Positions 33,225 to 41,633 of a stretch of 64,000 nt of DNA are shown here, piece after piece. The notes under the pieces are model-generated. The model made no database searches. It was given only the letters and a program-made list of their open reading frames with translations, and was not told the origin of the DNA. Position 1 is the stretch's first letter. Every line of letters begins with the position of its first letter. Made by a program: the position numbers and the translations under genes. Origin of the DNA: Iodidimonas nitroreducens (GTDB lineage Bacteria > Pseudomonadota > Alphaproteobacteria > Sphingomonadales > Rhodothalassiaceae); contig BAYV01000004.1 in NCBI GenBank assembly GCA_000710935.1, positions 1 to 64,000 of the forward strand. The letters run 5' to 3'.

Positions 33225-35315
33225 CTAAAAACCGGCACGAAGGATGAACCGCACGGTGCGGCCCGGCGCAGGCACCAGATCTTTGAGGAAGCTGGTGTGA
33301 AAGCGAATATCGCTATCAGCCAGATTGCGGCCCTCAATGATCAGTGAAATATCCCGCTCTTCAAAGGGATGAACGACAAGACTGGCCGTAAGGTTCACAT
33401 AATCATCCGTTGGCAGTTCAAATTCGCCAATATCTTTTTGGCTTGCGGCATATTCCGCGGCGATATGCACATCAAAATAATGGCTTTCATAATCGCTGCC
33501 AAGGGTGAATGACAAAGGCGGAATGCGGGACAGGGGGGTATCACTGGCCGTTTCCTTGGCATTCACAAAATCCAATTGCGCATTAATGGAGAAGGCCTGT
33601 TCGCCCGCCCGCCAAAGCTCATAATCTGCTTCAAGCTCAAGGCCATAAAAGCGGGCATTGGTGGCTGTGAATTGGGCCACGGGCAGGCCATCTTCTTCCT
33701 CGCCGGTAAAGCGCTCGAAAATGAAATCACTATAATCATAATAAAAGCCATTGATCAGGAATTCAAAAGGACCGCCGGCCTTTTTCAGATTGAGTTCAAG
33801 GCCTTTCACCGTTTCTTCGCCCAGATCCACATCGCCCAATTCAAAGGTGAAGGTGGCCAGATGCGGGCCATTCGAGAAAAGCTCGTCGGCATTGGGGGCG
33901 CGTTCAGTGCGAAAGCTGTTGATCCCGATCAGATAACCATCTCTCAGAGCATAAGAGGCCCCGGCAGAGAGGCTGATGCCGGTAAAATTGCGCTCGACCC
34001 CTAAATTATCGGATTGCACATCCTGACGATCAAGCCGGGCCCCCGCATCAAAATGCCAGGGTCCGATTTCATAGCTTTGGAAGCTGTATAATCCCCATTG
34101 AAACGTTTCATTGGGGGGAACGAAGGCTTCAGCCCCAATGGCTTCAAAATCGCGGCTGCGCAGATGCAGGCCGCTGGTGCCGGTCCAGCCTTCATGTGCG
34201 ATCTGATCCAGATCGATCCGGCCTTCCCACTCATCATTCAAAAACAGGGTACCAATCTCGCCGCCTTCGAGCTCAGCCTGATCATAATCGGCATAGCCAA
34301 AGCGAAAGCGGGCCTGATCAAAGACCAGAAAATCGCTGGTCCATTCCCCGATCAGATCATAGCGCGTCTGTTCGATATCGATCCGCACGCCTTCTTCGCC
34401 GCCCGCTTCACTGTCTGTACTACCGCCTTCTTCCTCTTCTTCCTCAAGCTCTACAGGGATGCCATAATTATTATCGAGCCGGGTGACAGAGGCGCCCAGA
34501 AAGCCATGCCGCCCAACATAAGATAAGCCGCCCGTGATCCCCCAATTTTCCAGATCGGAATTCTCGGCCCGGCCAAAAGGCTCGCTTTCCCCGGAGGCCA
34601 GTGGATTGGCGGCCCGCTCGCGATCCGATCGTAAAAAGCCCGGAGCCTTGAAATCACCGGCATCACGATAAAAGCCATCCACATGGGCCATCAGGCCCCC
34701 AATGATATTGGCATTGAGCGCGCCGCTATTGAGCACTTCATCGCCATTGGTGCCATAGCTGGTGCGAAATTGCCCATCCACCCGGCCGTTTTCGGGCAAG
34801 GCACGGGGCACGCGATCGTCGATCACATTCACCACCCCGGCAATCGCATTGGCCCCATACATCAAGGTGGCAGGGCCACGGATCACCTCAACCTTGCGGG
34901 CCGTTGCCAGATCCACCGCCGGGGCATGATCGGGGCTGGTGGTCGAGGCATCAAAGGTCCCCAGATCATTGATCAGGATGCGCAGGCGATCCCCTCCCAA
35001 ACCGCGAATGATCGGGCGGCTGGCCCCCTGGCCAAAGGATGTTTGCGATAGACCGGGCAGGCCATCAAGGCTATCGCCAATGGTGCTGCGCAGGGTGCGG
35101 GCTAATTCTTCACCCGCTAAAACCGATGTGCCCTGCAGGATTTCAAAGCGGGATCGTCCGCCGGGATGCGCCGAGACGACGATTTCTTCAATGCCGCCAC
35201 GATCATGTCCGGGATGGCCTTGATCAGTGGCCATCTGGGCATTGGCCATCCCATGAAGGGCCGTGCCGCTGGCAAGGCTGATGATAAAGAGACGATAAGC
35301 TTTTTCCCGCGCCAT
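33225..35315 (-). CDS. znuD: TonB-dependent outer-membrane receptor, ZnuD-like (zinc)
   Basis: 696 residues. Signal peptide 1-26, then a TonB-box-like EEIVVSA (about 42-48), a plug domain (about 60-170: DSLDGLPGLSQTSFGQGASRPIIRGLGGDRLRIL, shown here in overlapping short motifs as GQGASRPIIRG and VEVIRGPATLMYG) and a 22-strand barrel ending in Phe. The plug matches the ZnuD/heavy-metal subgroup. A long acidic extracellular loop (VELEEEEEEGG near 290) may attract cations. The gene is divergent from zur, with a Zur-box-like dyad 52-70 bp before its start, so zinc uptake under zinc limitation is the best inference; copper or cobalamin is less likely. Confidence 0.82.
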   Translation of the reverse strand: MAREKAYRLFIISLASGTALHGMANAQMATDQGHPGHDRGGIEEIVVSAHPGGRSRFEILQGTSVLAGEELARTLRSTIGDSLDGLPGLSQTSFGQGASRPIIRGLGGDRLRILINDLGTFDASTTSPDHAPAVDLATARKVEVIRGPATLMYGANAIAGVVNVIDDRVPRALPENGRVDGQFRTSYGTNGDEVLNSGALNANIIGGLMAHVDGFYRDAGDFKAPGFLRSDRERAANPLASGESEPFGRAENSDLENWGITGGLSYVGRHGFLGASVTRLDNNYGIPVELEEEEEEGGSTDSEAGGEEGVRIDIEQTRYDLIGEWTSDFLVFDQARFRFGYADYDQAELEGGEIGTLFLNDEWEGRIDLDQIAHEGWTGTSGLHLRSRDFEAIGAEAFVPPNETFQWGLYSFQSYEIGPWHFDAGARLDRQDVQSDNLGVERNFTGISLSAGASYALRDGYLIGINSFRTERAPNADELFSNGPHLATFTFELGDVDLGEETVKGLELNLKKAGGPFEFLINGFYYDYSDFIFERFTGEEEDGLPVAQFTATNARFYGLELEADYELWRAGEQAFSINAQLDFVNAKETASDTPLSRIPPLSFTLGSDYESHYFDVHIAAEYAASQKDIGEFELPTDDYVNLTASLVVHPFEERDISLIIEGRNLADSDIRFHTSFLKDLVPAPGRTVRFILRAGF

Positions 35316-35366
35316 GGTGATCGGTCCTCAATCTGTGTTTATGGGTATTTGTTTCTTGAGGTCTGT

Positions 35367-35385
35367 AATGTTATATTATCTCATT
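35367..35385. promoter_or_regulatory. Putative Zur box
   Basis: A 19-bp imperfect palindrome, AATG-nn-ATA-n-TAT-nn-CATT (read AATGTTATATTATCTCATT). It contains the GTTAT...ATTAT core resembling alphaproteobacterial Zur operators. It lies between the divergent znuD-like (start 35315) and zur (start 35493) genes. Confidence 0.55.
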
Positions 35386-35492
35386 ATCGTCAAGTCCTAA
35401 TATCCTGTTTGAAACGTTAAATCCGAAAAGCGCCAAATCAGGTAGAAATGCATGTCGTGATCGCGCTAAGCTGGTGAGATGAGAGGGAGGCC

Positions 35493-35990
35493 ATGGTGCA
35501 AAATCAAACCGATCCAGCGATTATATCCAATCATCGGTCCCATGATCATGAACAATGTCAGTCTGAAGCGCTTGATGCCGCGCGGCTGATCTGCGCCCGC
35601 CGGGGCACGCGTTTGACCGAGATGCGCCAGCGGGTTCTGGAACTCATCTGGAATGGCCATTCGGCGGTCAAGGCTTATGATCTGCTCGAGATGCTGTCTG
35701 CCCCTGATCGCGCGGTGCGCCCTCCCACGGTTTATCGGGCGCTGGAATTTTTGCTGGAAAACAGGCTGATCCACCGGATTGAATCGCTCAATGCCTATGT
35801 TGGTTGCCCATCGCCCGGCGAATCTCATGTCAGCCAGTTTTTGATCTGCGAAAATTGTGCGGTGGTGACCGAGCTTTTAGGCCAGGACATCGCAAGGCTG
35901 GTGCGTGCAGAGGCCGATCAGCATGGCTTCCTGATCCGCCGCCAAACCGTTGAGGTGCACGGTTTGTGCCAGCAGTGCCAAGCCGCCTGA
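35493..35990 (+). CDS. zur: Zinc uptake regulator Zur (Fur family)
   Basis: 165 residues. Zinc-responsive repressor of high-affinity zinc uptake genes. The N-terminal winged helix spans about 25-100, with LTEMRQRVLELIW, KAYDLLEML and the recognition helix PPTVYRALEFLLENRLIHRIESLNAYVGC in its characteristic order. The structural zinc site is CENC (Cys119, Cys122) and CQQC (Cys159, Cys162). An extra HRSHDHEQC segment at 14-22 may add a metal site. Assigned Zur rather than Fur/Irr from the IESLNAYVGC and SQFLIC blocks and the ZnuD neighbour. Its stop codon is the first base triplet of an 11-bp tandem repeat. Confidence 0.87.
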   Translation: MVQNQTDPAIISNHRSHDHEQCQSEALDAARLICARRGTRLTEMRQRVLELIWNGHSAVKAYDLLEMLSAPDRAVRPPTVYRALEFLLENRLIHRIESLNAYVGCPSPGESHVSQFLICENCAVVTELLGQDIARLVRAEADQHGFLIRRQTVEVHGLCQQCQAA

Positions 35991-36053
35991 GTCCGGCCTG
36001 AGTCCGGCCTGAGTCCCGCCCCAGTCTGGCCTGAGTCCCGCCCGAGTCCGGCC
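35988..36053. repeat. Six 11-bp tandem repeats starting at the zur stop
   Basis: Six consecutive 11-bp units: TGAGTCCGGCC twice, TGAGTCCCGCC, CCAGTCTGGCC, TGAGTCCCGCC and CGAGTCCGGCC. The first TGA is the zur stop codon. All units are exactly 11 bp, with one to three substitutions. The minus-strand frame through them is merely a translation of the repeat. Confidence 0.9.
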
Positions 36054-36065
36054 TGATCCCTGCTT

Positions 36066-36094
36066 TTGTCACAATTCTCTCATTTCAATGTCAC
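36066..36094 (+). promoter_or_regulatory. Putative Pho box (three units)
   Basis: Three 7-bp units, TTGTCAC, CTCTCAT and ATGTCAC, are separated by exactly 4 bp (aatt, ttca). They match the CTGTCAT consensus at 5, 6 and 5 of 7 positions with the 11-bp period of PhoB sites. The array ends 30 bp before a strong ribosome site and ATG, upstream of the PhnN-like gene. Confidence 0.6.
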
Positions 36095-36151
36095 GCGGCT
36101 TAAACGCAGGAGGTGCATTATTTAATGAATTGACCTGATAGCGAGAGCGCC

Positions 36152-36796
36152 GTGTTTCTTGGAAAGATTGTGGGTGAAACGACCCCGGATCATCAACAGA
36201 TCAACTTAGCCGGGCGGCTGGTGTTTTTGATCGGGCCTCCGGGTGGCGGTATGCGCCGGCTGGTGCATCAAGCCCGCGCGCATCATCTGGGCCGGGGCCG
36301 GGTGATTTTCCCGCGGCGCTATCTTGCGCTGGCCTCTGATATCGCCAGCAAAAGGGAGGCGCGATCGCAGACTGAAGATGCGCATTATCTGCCCCGCGAT
36401 GTTTTTCATGATTATGTGAACCAGGGCTTTTTTGCCCTGCATTGGGGCGATGGCTCGACACTCTATGGCATCGGACGCGAGATCGAAAGCTGGATGGATG
36501 CCGGTCTTGATGTGGTGGTGCCAGCGGATATGGATATTCTGGCCCGGGCGCAGGCGCGCTATCCTTCCATGAAGGCCGTGGTGGTTTCCCCCAATGCTGA
36601 TGCGATGAAGGCATGGATGGCGGGATCAGAAACGGTGGTCTCATCTTGCGATGCCGGGGCTTTCAGGCAGGCGCAATTCCACAGGGCCGATGGGGGCTAT
36701 TTTGCGCGTGGTTTTCCCAATCTGCCGATGGTGCAAACAGATGAGGATTTCACCAAGGCCGCAGAACGCTTATTGGTCCTTTTGGCGCGATCCTGA
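36152..36796 (+). CDS. PhnN-like (ribose 1,5-bisphosphokinase/guanylate-kinase fold) protein, degenerate
   Basis: 214 residues if translation starts at GTG 36152. PhnN makes PRPP from ribose 1,5-bisphosphate during phosphonate breakdown. Similarity is clear in RDVFHDYVNQGFFALHWGDGSTLYGIG (here noted by its core FFALHW and YGI) and in DVVVPADMDIL. The P-loop, however, reads GPPGGGMRR (28-36) and lacks the Walker A Lys. Upstream in the same frame are AGGAGGTG (36108-36115) and ATG 36125, but the third codon is TGA (36131-36133). The gene therefore appears to have lost its original start by a nonsense mutation, or uses a weak downstream GTG. Either a decaying gene or a diverged non-kinase. Confidence 0.6.
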   Translation: MFLGKIVGETTPDHQQINLAGRLVFLIGPPGGGMRRLVHQARAHHLGRGRVIFPRRYLALASDIASKREARSQTEDAHYLPRDVFHDYVNQGFFALHWGDGSTLYGIGREIESWMDAGLDVVVPADMDILARAQARYPSMKAVVVSPNADAMKAWMAGSETVVSSCDAGAFRQAQFHRADGGYFARGFPNLPMVQTDEDFTKAAERLLVLLARS

Positions 36797-36819
36797 AAAT
36801 CTTGATAAGGGCGGATGGA

Positions 36820-37197
36820 TCAATCCGGCTGATCCACGGGGCGCGGGCGGCCTTCGCTATCCACTGCCACAAAGATGAAGGTGCCTTCGGTGACGGTAAA
36901 TTCTTCCTCAATGCCTCGGCGGGTTACACAAACCTCAACGCTGATATGCATGGATGTGCGGCCCACAGATTTGATATCGGCATAGCAGCTGATCAAATCC
37001 CCCACATGCACCGGGCGGTGAAATTTCATACCCTCGATGGCTACGGTAGCCACCGCGCCCTTGGCCCGTTTGCTGGCGGTGATGCCACCCGCCACATCCA
37101 TTTGCGACAGCAGCCAGCCGCCGAAAATATGGCCATTCAGATTGAGATCAGCAAGGCGCGGAGCCGTGCGAATGATCGGATCGCGTTTTATGGTCAT
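36820..37197 (-). CDS. yciA: Acyl-CoA thioesterase, YciA-type hotdog
   Basis: 125 residues from ATG 37197; a GTG 33 bases earlier is in frame but extends beyond the family. Hydrolyses acyl-CoA to free acid and CoA. The hotdog helix carries the catalytic Asp region DLNLNGHIFGGWLLSQMD, followed by GAVATVAIEGMKFHRPVHVGD and SVGRTSMHISVEV, all YciA hallmarks. It converges with the PhnN-like gene and is followed on the same strand, upstream, by the MscS gene. Confidence 0.92.
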   Translation of the reverse strand: MTIKRDPIIRTAPRLADLNLNGHIFGGWLLSQMDVAGGITASKRAKGAVATVAIEGMKFHRPVHVGDLISCYADIKSVGRTSMHISVEVCVTRRGIEEEFTVTEGTFIFVAVDSEGRPRPVDQPD

Positions 37198-37242
37198 GGG
37201 GAGGGTCTCTGTTGGGGACACTGAAAACACAGCGTCGTATTG

Positions 37243-38436
37243 TTAAGAATTTTTTTGAACGATTTCGTTGGTTGCTGTCAAGGATTGGGCCGCCGCATCG
37301 GCCTTATTGGCAGATTGGGGGAAGGTTTCAGCGGCATCGGGCATGGTTTCCACATAAAGCGAGCGACTGGGGAACGCAAATCCGGCTCCTGCTTCTTCAA
37401 CGATGTCCTTGATTTTGAAGGCCAACCGCTCTTTCACCTCAAGCCATTCGCCCCATTTTGTGGTGCGGGTAAAGCAATAGAGCAAAATATCGATGGAACT
37501 GGCTGAAAAGGCATCGATGCGCACAAAGGTGCTGGCCATTTCGGGTTTGGCAAAATCATCACTTTCCAGAATATAAGCCTCGATCCCATCACGGATGCGG
37601 CGAAGCTGGTCGCCGGTTGTGCGATATTCCAGCCCGATGATCCATTTGATGCGGCGATAGGTCATTCTCTGGAAATTGGTGACCGCATTATCCGATAATT
37701 TGGAATTGGGCACATAAACCGGGGCCTTGTCGAAACGGCGGATTTTGGTGGTGCGAAAGCCGATTTCCTCCACATCACCTTCCACAACGCCATCAACAGA
37801 AATCCAATCGCCGGGATGAAAGCGGCGTTCGCCAATCACGAAAAGCCCCGAAATCAGATTTTTGAACAGATCCTGCGCCCCCAAAGCCACCGCCACGCCA
37901 AAAAGCCCAAGCCCCGCGATGATCGGGGCAACAGCAATGCCCCAGATTTCAAGTATGGCCGCAGAGCCCAGCAAAATGAAGGCAACCTTGGCCGATTTGA
38001 TGATCCAATCCACCATCGCCGGGGTTAAAATCCCCCGGCTGTGCATCAAGATGCCGCCGATGGGGGAAACGATCCGATGCAAGGTCCAAAACAAAGTAAA
38101 GGTGACGAGGGAGCGGTTAATATGGTTGAAGAACGCTTCCACATCCTCGCCAACGCTTAAAACGCTGGTGGCAAAAAAGATCCCCATAACAATGGGAATG
38201 AAGCGAACAGGGGCCCGGATGACCTCGAGCACCTGATCATCGATATCTGTTTTTGTGCGCGTGGCCGCCCGTTTCAAGGCCGATAAAATAAAGCGGGTGA
38301 GCAGATTGCGCAGCATGATGAAGAGGAGGAAAATCCCCAAAGCGATCAGGCTGTCGGCTATATGGATGCCAAAAACCCCATGCTGCCAAACATCGACGAC
38401 AAGATCCCAAAAATCCTGAAAGGATGCGATAGTCAT
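37243..38436 (-). CDS. MscS-family mechanosensitive channel
   Basis: 397 residues with about five N-terminal membrane helices (segments near 25-45, 80-100, 112-130, 148-165 and the pore helix). The pore-lining TM3 and beta domain are recognisable: GLGLFGVAVALGAQDLFKN, then GERRFHPGDWISVDGVVEGDVEEIGFRTTKI and YVPNSKLSDNAVTN. The C-terminal alpha/beta domain extends to about 375, and a 25-residue Ala-rich tail follows. It releases solutes on hypo-osmotic shock. No regulator is adjacent. Confidence 0.93.
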   Translation of the reverse strand: MTIASFQDFWDLVVDVWQHGVFGIHIADSLIALGIFLLFIMLRNLLTRFILSALKRAATRTKTDIDDQVLEVIRAPVRFIPIVMGIFFATSVLSVGEDVEAFFNHINRSLVTFTLFWTLHRIVSPIGGILMHSRGILTPAMVDWIIKSAKVAFILLGSAAILEIWGIAVAPIIAGLGLFGVAVALGAQDLFKNLISGLFVIGERRFHPGDWISVDGVVEGDVEEIGFRTTKIRRFDKAPVYVPNSKLSDNAVTNFQRMTYRRIKWIIGLEYRTTGDQLRRIRDGIEAYILESDDFAKPEMASTFVRIDAFSASSIDILLYCFTRTTKWGEWLEVKERLAFKIKDIVEEAGAGFAFPSRSLYVETMPDAAETFPQSANKADAAAQSLTATNEIVQKNS

Positions 38437-38511
38437 AAACGGGGTCCGCTGATTTTGGGGCTATTAAAGCCGGGATGTGATGAAGGGCTTTAAAAACCCG
38501 CAAAGATGCGA

Positions 38512-38745
38512 TTATTCATGTTCATCGCCATAGGCGGATTGATCATGGCCCGAACGAGCCGAATAAAAAACCAGCCACATCAGCCCTACACCGATGCCAA
38601 TGGTAAAGACAATCCCCAATCCCATGGCGATCATGCCATGGAGACTAAGGGGTATATCCGTGATTTCCTGCATCACGATATAGGATGTGATGGCGGTGGC
38701 CAAAAGCAGGGCACCCAGGATGACAACTGTGAACACTGTTTTCAT
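38512..38745 (-). CDS. Small two-helix membrane protein
   Basis: 77 residues with two membrane segments (about 5-24 and 36-60) and an acidic tail (GHDQSAYGDEHE). No family recognised with confidence. It is translated directly after the DUF1499 gene, with a 4-bp ATGA overlap (38742-38745), so the two are coupled and may work together in the membrane. Confidence 0.65.
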   Translation of the reverse strand: MKTVFTVVILGALLLATAITSYIVMQEITDIPLSLHGMIAMGLGIVFTIGIGVGLMWLVFYSARSGHDQSAYGDEHE

Positions 38746-39572
38746 GAGCGGGATATGGCCTTTTCTGACATGGTTTCAAGGAAGGCGCGGATGCGTTTGG
38801 CATTGGCCCCCAGATCGCTGATCCCAATGCGGGAAACAGAGCGCACATCCACCCGGGTTTGATCATCCTCATAGCGCAGGCGCACCACGATATCATCTTT
38901 GAAACCATACCAGAATGTGGTGTCTGTGGCCTCGATCAGAGCGCTTTCGGGCAGGTCGCTATCGGAAATGCTTTTATCCTCGATTTCGGCGGCGGCGATC
39001 TCCCACCCCAGATCCTTGGCAGCGGCCAGTGCCAGCTTGTGCACCTCATCAAGGGGCAGATCGAGCATTAAGGGGCCAAGATCGCCATAAGCTTCCCGGT
39101 GATACACCAGCCAGCGCGTTTCGGGGGCCAGATCAGTCAGATCGCTGCGCCCGCGATCCGGCACGATCATCGGGCTGCCATCACGCGGGCTCAGGCTTTG
39201 AAAGCGCGGCGGATCGGCAAGATCGGTGGTGACATCATGGATCGGCACGGCGGCGGTGGCATCGCTGCGCAAAAGATAAAGCGTGGTGACAACGGCACCG
39301 CTTAAAAGGATCGATAAGGCCAGCCGCCCGCTGATGGCATTATGGCCACCCGCTGCGGCGATCAATAAAGCCAGAATGCTGACCACGCCGGTGAAGGCGG
39401 CAATGTAAAAAGCCCAGCGCATCATGCTGATTGCCATCCCGAACGACCAAAGCTCGATCCGCACGCCGGGGCCGGGGGCGATCATCAGGAAAAGGGCGAG
39501 CAGCGAGAGCAATAAAAGCCCGGCGGATAAGAAACGCCAGTTTCGCGCCTGTTGTCTGAAAGCCATGGTCAT
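38742..39572 (-). CDS. DUF1499 membrane protein
   Basis: 276 residues. Three N-terminal membrane segments (about 13-31, 43-72 and 82-100) are followed by a periplasmic DUF1499 domain from about 115: LADPPRFQSLSPRDG, DLPLDEVHKLALAAAKDLGWEI and TTFWYGFKDDIVVRLRYED, then VDVRSVSRIGISDLGANAKRI, the most conserved stretch. Function of the domain is unknown. First gene of a coupled pair with the small membrane protein. Confidence 0.85.
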   Translation of the reverse strand: MTMAFRQQARNWRFLSAGLLLLSLLALFLMIAPGPGVRIELWSFGMAISMMRWAFYIAAFTGVVSILALLIAAAGGHNAISGRLALSILLSGAVVTTLYLLRSDATAAVPIHDVTTDLADPPRFQSLSPRDGSPMIVPDRGRSDLTDLAPETRWLVYHREAYGDLGPLMLDLPLDEVHKLALAAAKDLGWEIAAAEIEDKSISDSDLPESALIEATDTTFWYGFKDDIVVRLRYEDDQTRVDVRSVSRIGISDLGANAKRIRAFLETMSEKAISRS

Positions 39573-39675
39573 ACACCCTATGGTTATGGTATTCTTAACC
39601 TCATTTCGCAGTTTTTACAGCATAGCCAGTCAAAGCCATATTCGCCAGTACAGAGGATAATAAGGGGAGAGTTCT

Positions 39676-40107
39676 ATGACTGTAGCTTCGATTTTGAAAG
39701 AAAAAGGCTCGGCTGTTACCACTATTATGGAAAGCGCCAGCCTGCGCGACGCAGTGGCTATGCTTGCCGAGAAAAAAATCGGTGCCGTTCTGGTGCTCGA
39801 TGATGAAGGGAGCATTGCAGGGATGCTGTCGGAACGCGATGTGGTGCGGGAATTGGCCATCCAGGGCCCTGCGCTTTTAGATCGTTTCGTGCATGAGGTC
39901 ATGACCCGCCATGTGGTGACCGCATCCCCCGATGAAACCATTGCGTCGCTCATGGCGGTGATGACGAAGGGCCGCTTTCGCCATGTGCCAGTGGTGCACA
40001 ATGATCGGCTTTTGGGCCTTGTTTCCATTGGCGATATCGTCAAAATCCGCATTGCCGAGGCGGAGATGGAAGCCCAATCGCTCAAAAGCTATATCTGCAC
40101 AGGTTGA
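39676..40107 (+). CDS. Tandem CBS-domain protein
   Basis: 143 residues made almost entirely of two CBS domains (about 8-65 and 74-130), each with the pattern of alternating strand and helix (AVLVLDDEGSIAGMLSERDVVR; HVPVVHNDRLLGLVSIGDIVK). Such stand-alone CBS pairs bind adenine nucleotides and act as energy sensors. AAGGGGAGAG lies before the ATG. No enzyme is fused, so its effector partner is unknown. Confidence 0.92.
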   Translation: MTVASILKEKGSAVTTIMESASLRDAVAMLAEKKIGAVLVLDDEGSIAGMLSERDVVRELAIQGPALLDRFVHEVMTRHVVTASPDETIASLMAVMTKGRFRHVPVVHNDRLLGLVSIGDIVKIRIAEAEMEAQSLKSYICTG

Positions 40108-40214
40108 CGGGCTTCTGTTTTCCTGTGGATCAAGGGCGGATAGCGCGATCTTAAGGCTTTCTTAGCCATGACCATCGTATCAGGGGTATGATATTCCTGT
40201 GAAAAAGGATCGTC

Positions 40215-41633
40215 ATGGCCTCTCAGCATAAAACATCAGCCGTGCCCACAGCACCAAGCCCCGAACAGCGCGCGCAGCAGCGCCAGATTCTGCGTGAGGG
40301 GGATCGGCGGCATCATATTCACCCCTTTACCGATCATCAGGCGCTGGCCCAATCGGGGGCGTTCATCGCCGAACGGGCATCAGGCTCCACCCTTTATGGT
40401 GAAGGGGATCTGGCACTTCTGGATGCAATGGCGGGTTTGGCCTGCGTAAATGTGGGCTATGGCCGCCCGGAACTGGCACAAGCAGCCAGCGCGGCGATGC
40501 GCGATCTGGCCTATTATCACAGCTTTCAGGCGGTCACCAATCCCCATGCCGCGGCCTTGTCGGCACGGATCGCCGAACTGGCGCCGGGATCGCTCAATCG
40601 GGTGTTTTTTGCCAATTCCGGTTCGGAAGCCAATGAAACCATCCTGAAATGTGTGCGCGCCTATTGGCGGCTTAAAGGCGCACCAGAGCGTCAGCATATC
40701 ATCGCCCGGGATTACGCCTATCATGGCTCCACCATGCTCACCACCAGCCTGAATGGCCTGCCGGTGATGCATCAGGCTTTCGGCCTGCCCATGCCCGGCA
40801 TCAGCCATATCGAAGCCCCTTATTGGTATCGTTTGGGGGGTGATCTTGATCCTGAAGCCTATGGCCGCAAAGCCGCCGCCGCTTTGAAGGCTAAAATCAT
40901 GGAATTGGGGCGCGATCAGGTTGCCGCCTTCATTGCCGAGCCTATACAGGTGACATCGGGCGTGATCATGCCGCCATCGAGCTATTGGCCGGAGATTTCC
41001 GCCATCTGCAAGGAAGAAGGCATTTTGCTGATCGCCGATGAGGTGGTGACCGGATTTGGCCGCACCGGCCATTGGTTTGCCCAAAATCATTATGGCTTTG
41101 AAGCCGATTTCATGACTCTGGCAAAGGGCCTGACTTCGGGCTATATGCCTCTGGCGGCGGCGGTGGTCGCAGATCCTATTGCCGATCTGGTGCTGGATCA
41201 GGGCGGCGCCTTTCAGCATGGGTTCACCACATCGGGCCATCCCGTGGCCTGTGCGGTGGCCCATGAAAATCTGGTGATCATCGAACGCGAACATCTGGTG
41301 GAAAAAGCCGGTCAATCCGGGGCCATTCTGCACCGGGCTTTGGCATCCATCATTGGCGATCATCCTTTGGTGGGTGAAATCAGGGGCATCGGCCTTTTGG
41401 CCGGGATCGAACTGGTGCGCGATCGTCAAAGCCGCAGCGCCTATCCTTTGGAGATGGGATTATGCAGCCATATCGCCAATGCCGTGCTGATGAAGGGGGT
41501 GATCATTCGCCCCACGGGCAATTCTTTGGTGATCTGCCCGCCCTTCATCATTACCGAGGCGGAAATCGACCGGATCGTTTCGGCCCTGGCGCAGGGGCTG
41601 GATGAGGTTTATGCACAAATCCAAAAAGGATGA
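40215..41633 (+). CDS. Class III PLP aminotransferase (omega-aminotransferase type)
   Basis: 472 residues. Transfers an amino group from an amine or omega-amino acid to pyruvate or another oxo-acid. The cofactor lysine is Lys304 (TLAKGLTSGYMPL), Asp275 (LLIADEVVTGFGRTG) contacts the PLP ring nitrogen, and FFANSGSEANETILK near 131-145 binds the phosphate. The overall pattern, including HPFTDHQ at the N terminus, resembles putrescine/beta-alanine:pyruvate aminotransferases. The next methyltransferase starts inside its 3' end (23-bp overlap), so it heads a three-gene coupled operon. Substrate unknown. Confidence 0.93.
   Translation: MASQHKTSAVPTAPSPEQRAQQRQILREGDRRHHIHPFTDHQALAQSGAFIAERASGSTLYGEGDLALLDAMAGLACVNVGYGRPELAQAASAAMRDLAYYHSFQAVTNPHAAALSARIAELAPGSLNRVFFANSGSEANETILKCVRAYWRLKGAPERQHIIARDYAYHGSTMLTTSLNGLPVMHQAFGLPMPGISHIEAPYWYRLGGDLDPEAYGRKAAAALKAKIMELGRDQVAAFIAEPIQVTSGVIMPPSSYWPEISAICKEEGILLIADEVVTGFGRTGHWFAQNHYGFEADFMTLAKGLTSGYMPLAAAVVADPIADLVLDQGGAFQHGFTTSGHPVACAVAHENLVIIEREHLVEKAGQSGAILHRALASIIGDHPLVGEIRGIGLLAGIELVRDRQSRSAYPLEMGLCSHIANAVLMKGVIIRPTGNSLVICPPFIITEAEIDRIVSALAQGLDEVYAQIQKG

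Noticed and set aside
35830-36072. Minus-strand open frame of 80 codons across the 11-bp repeats
   Set aside because: Its product is a translation of the tandem repeat and of zur's antisense; no start site or family.
36125-36133. Selenocysteine reading of the TGA ahead of the PhnN-like gene
   Set aside because: The TGA is at codon 3, no catalytic Cys is expected there, and no selenocysteine element is visible after it.
40380-41429. Minus-strand open frame of about 349 codons
   Set aside because: Fully antisense to the aminotransferase, which has intact catalytic motifs; the antisense product shows no family.
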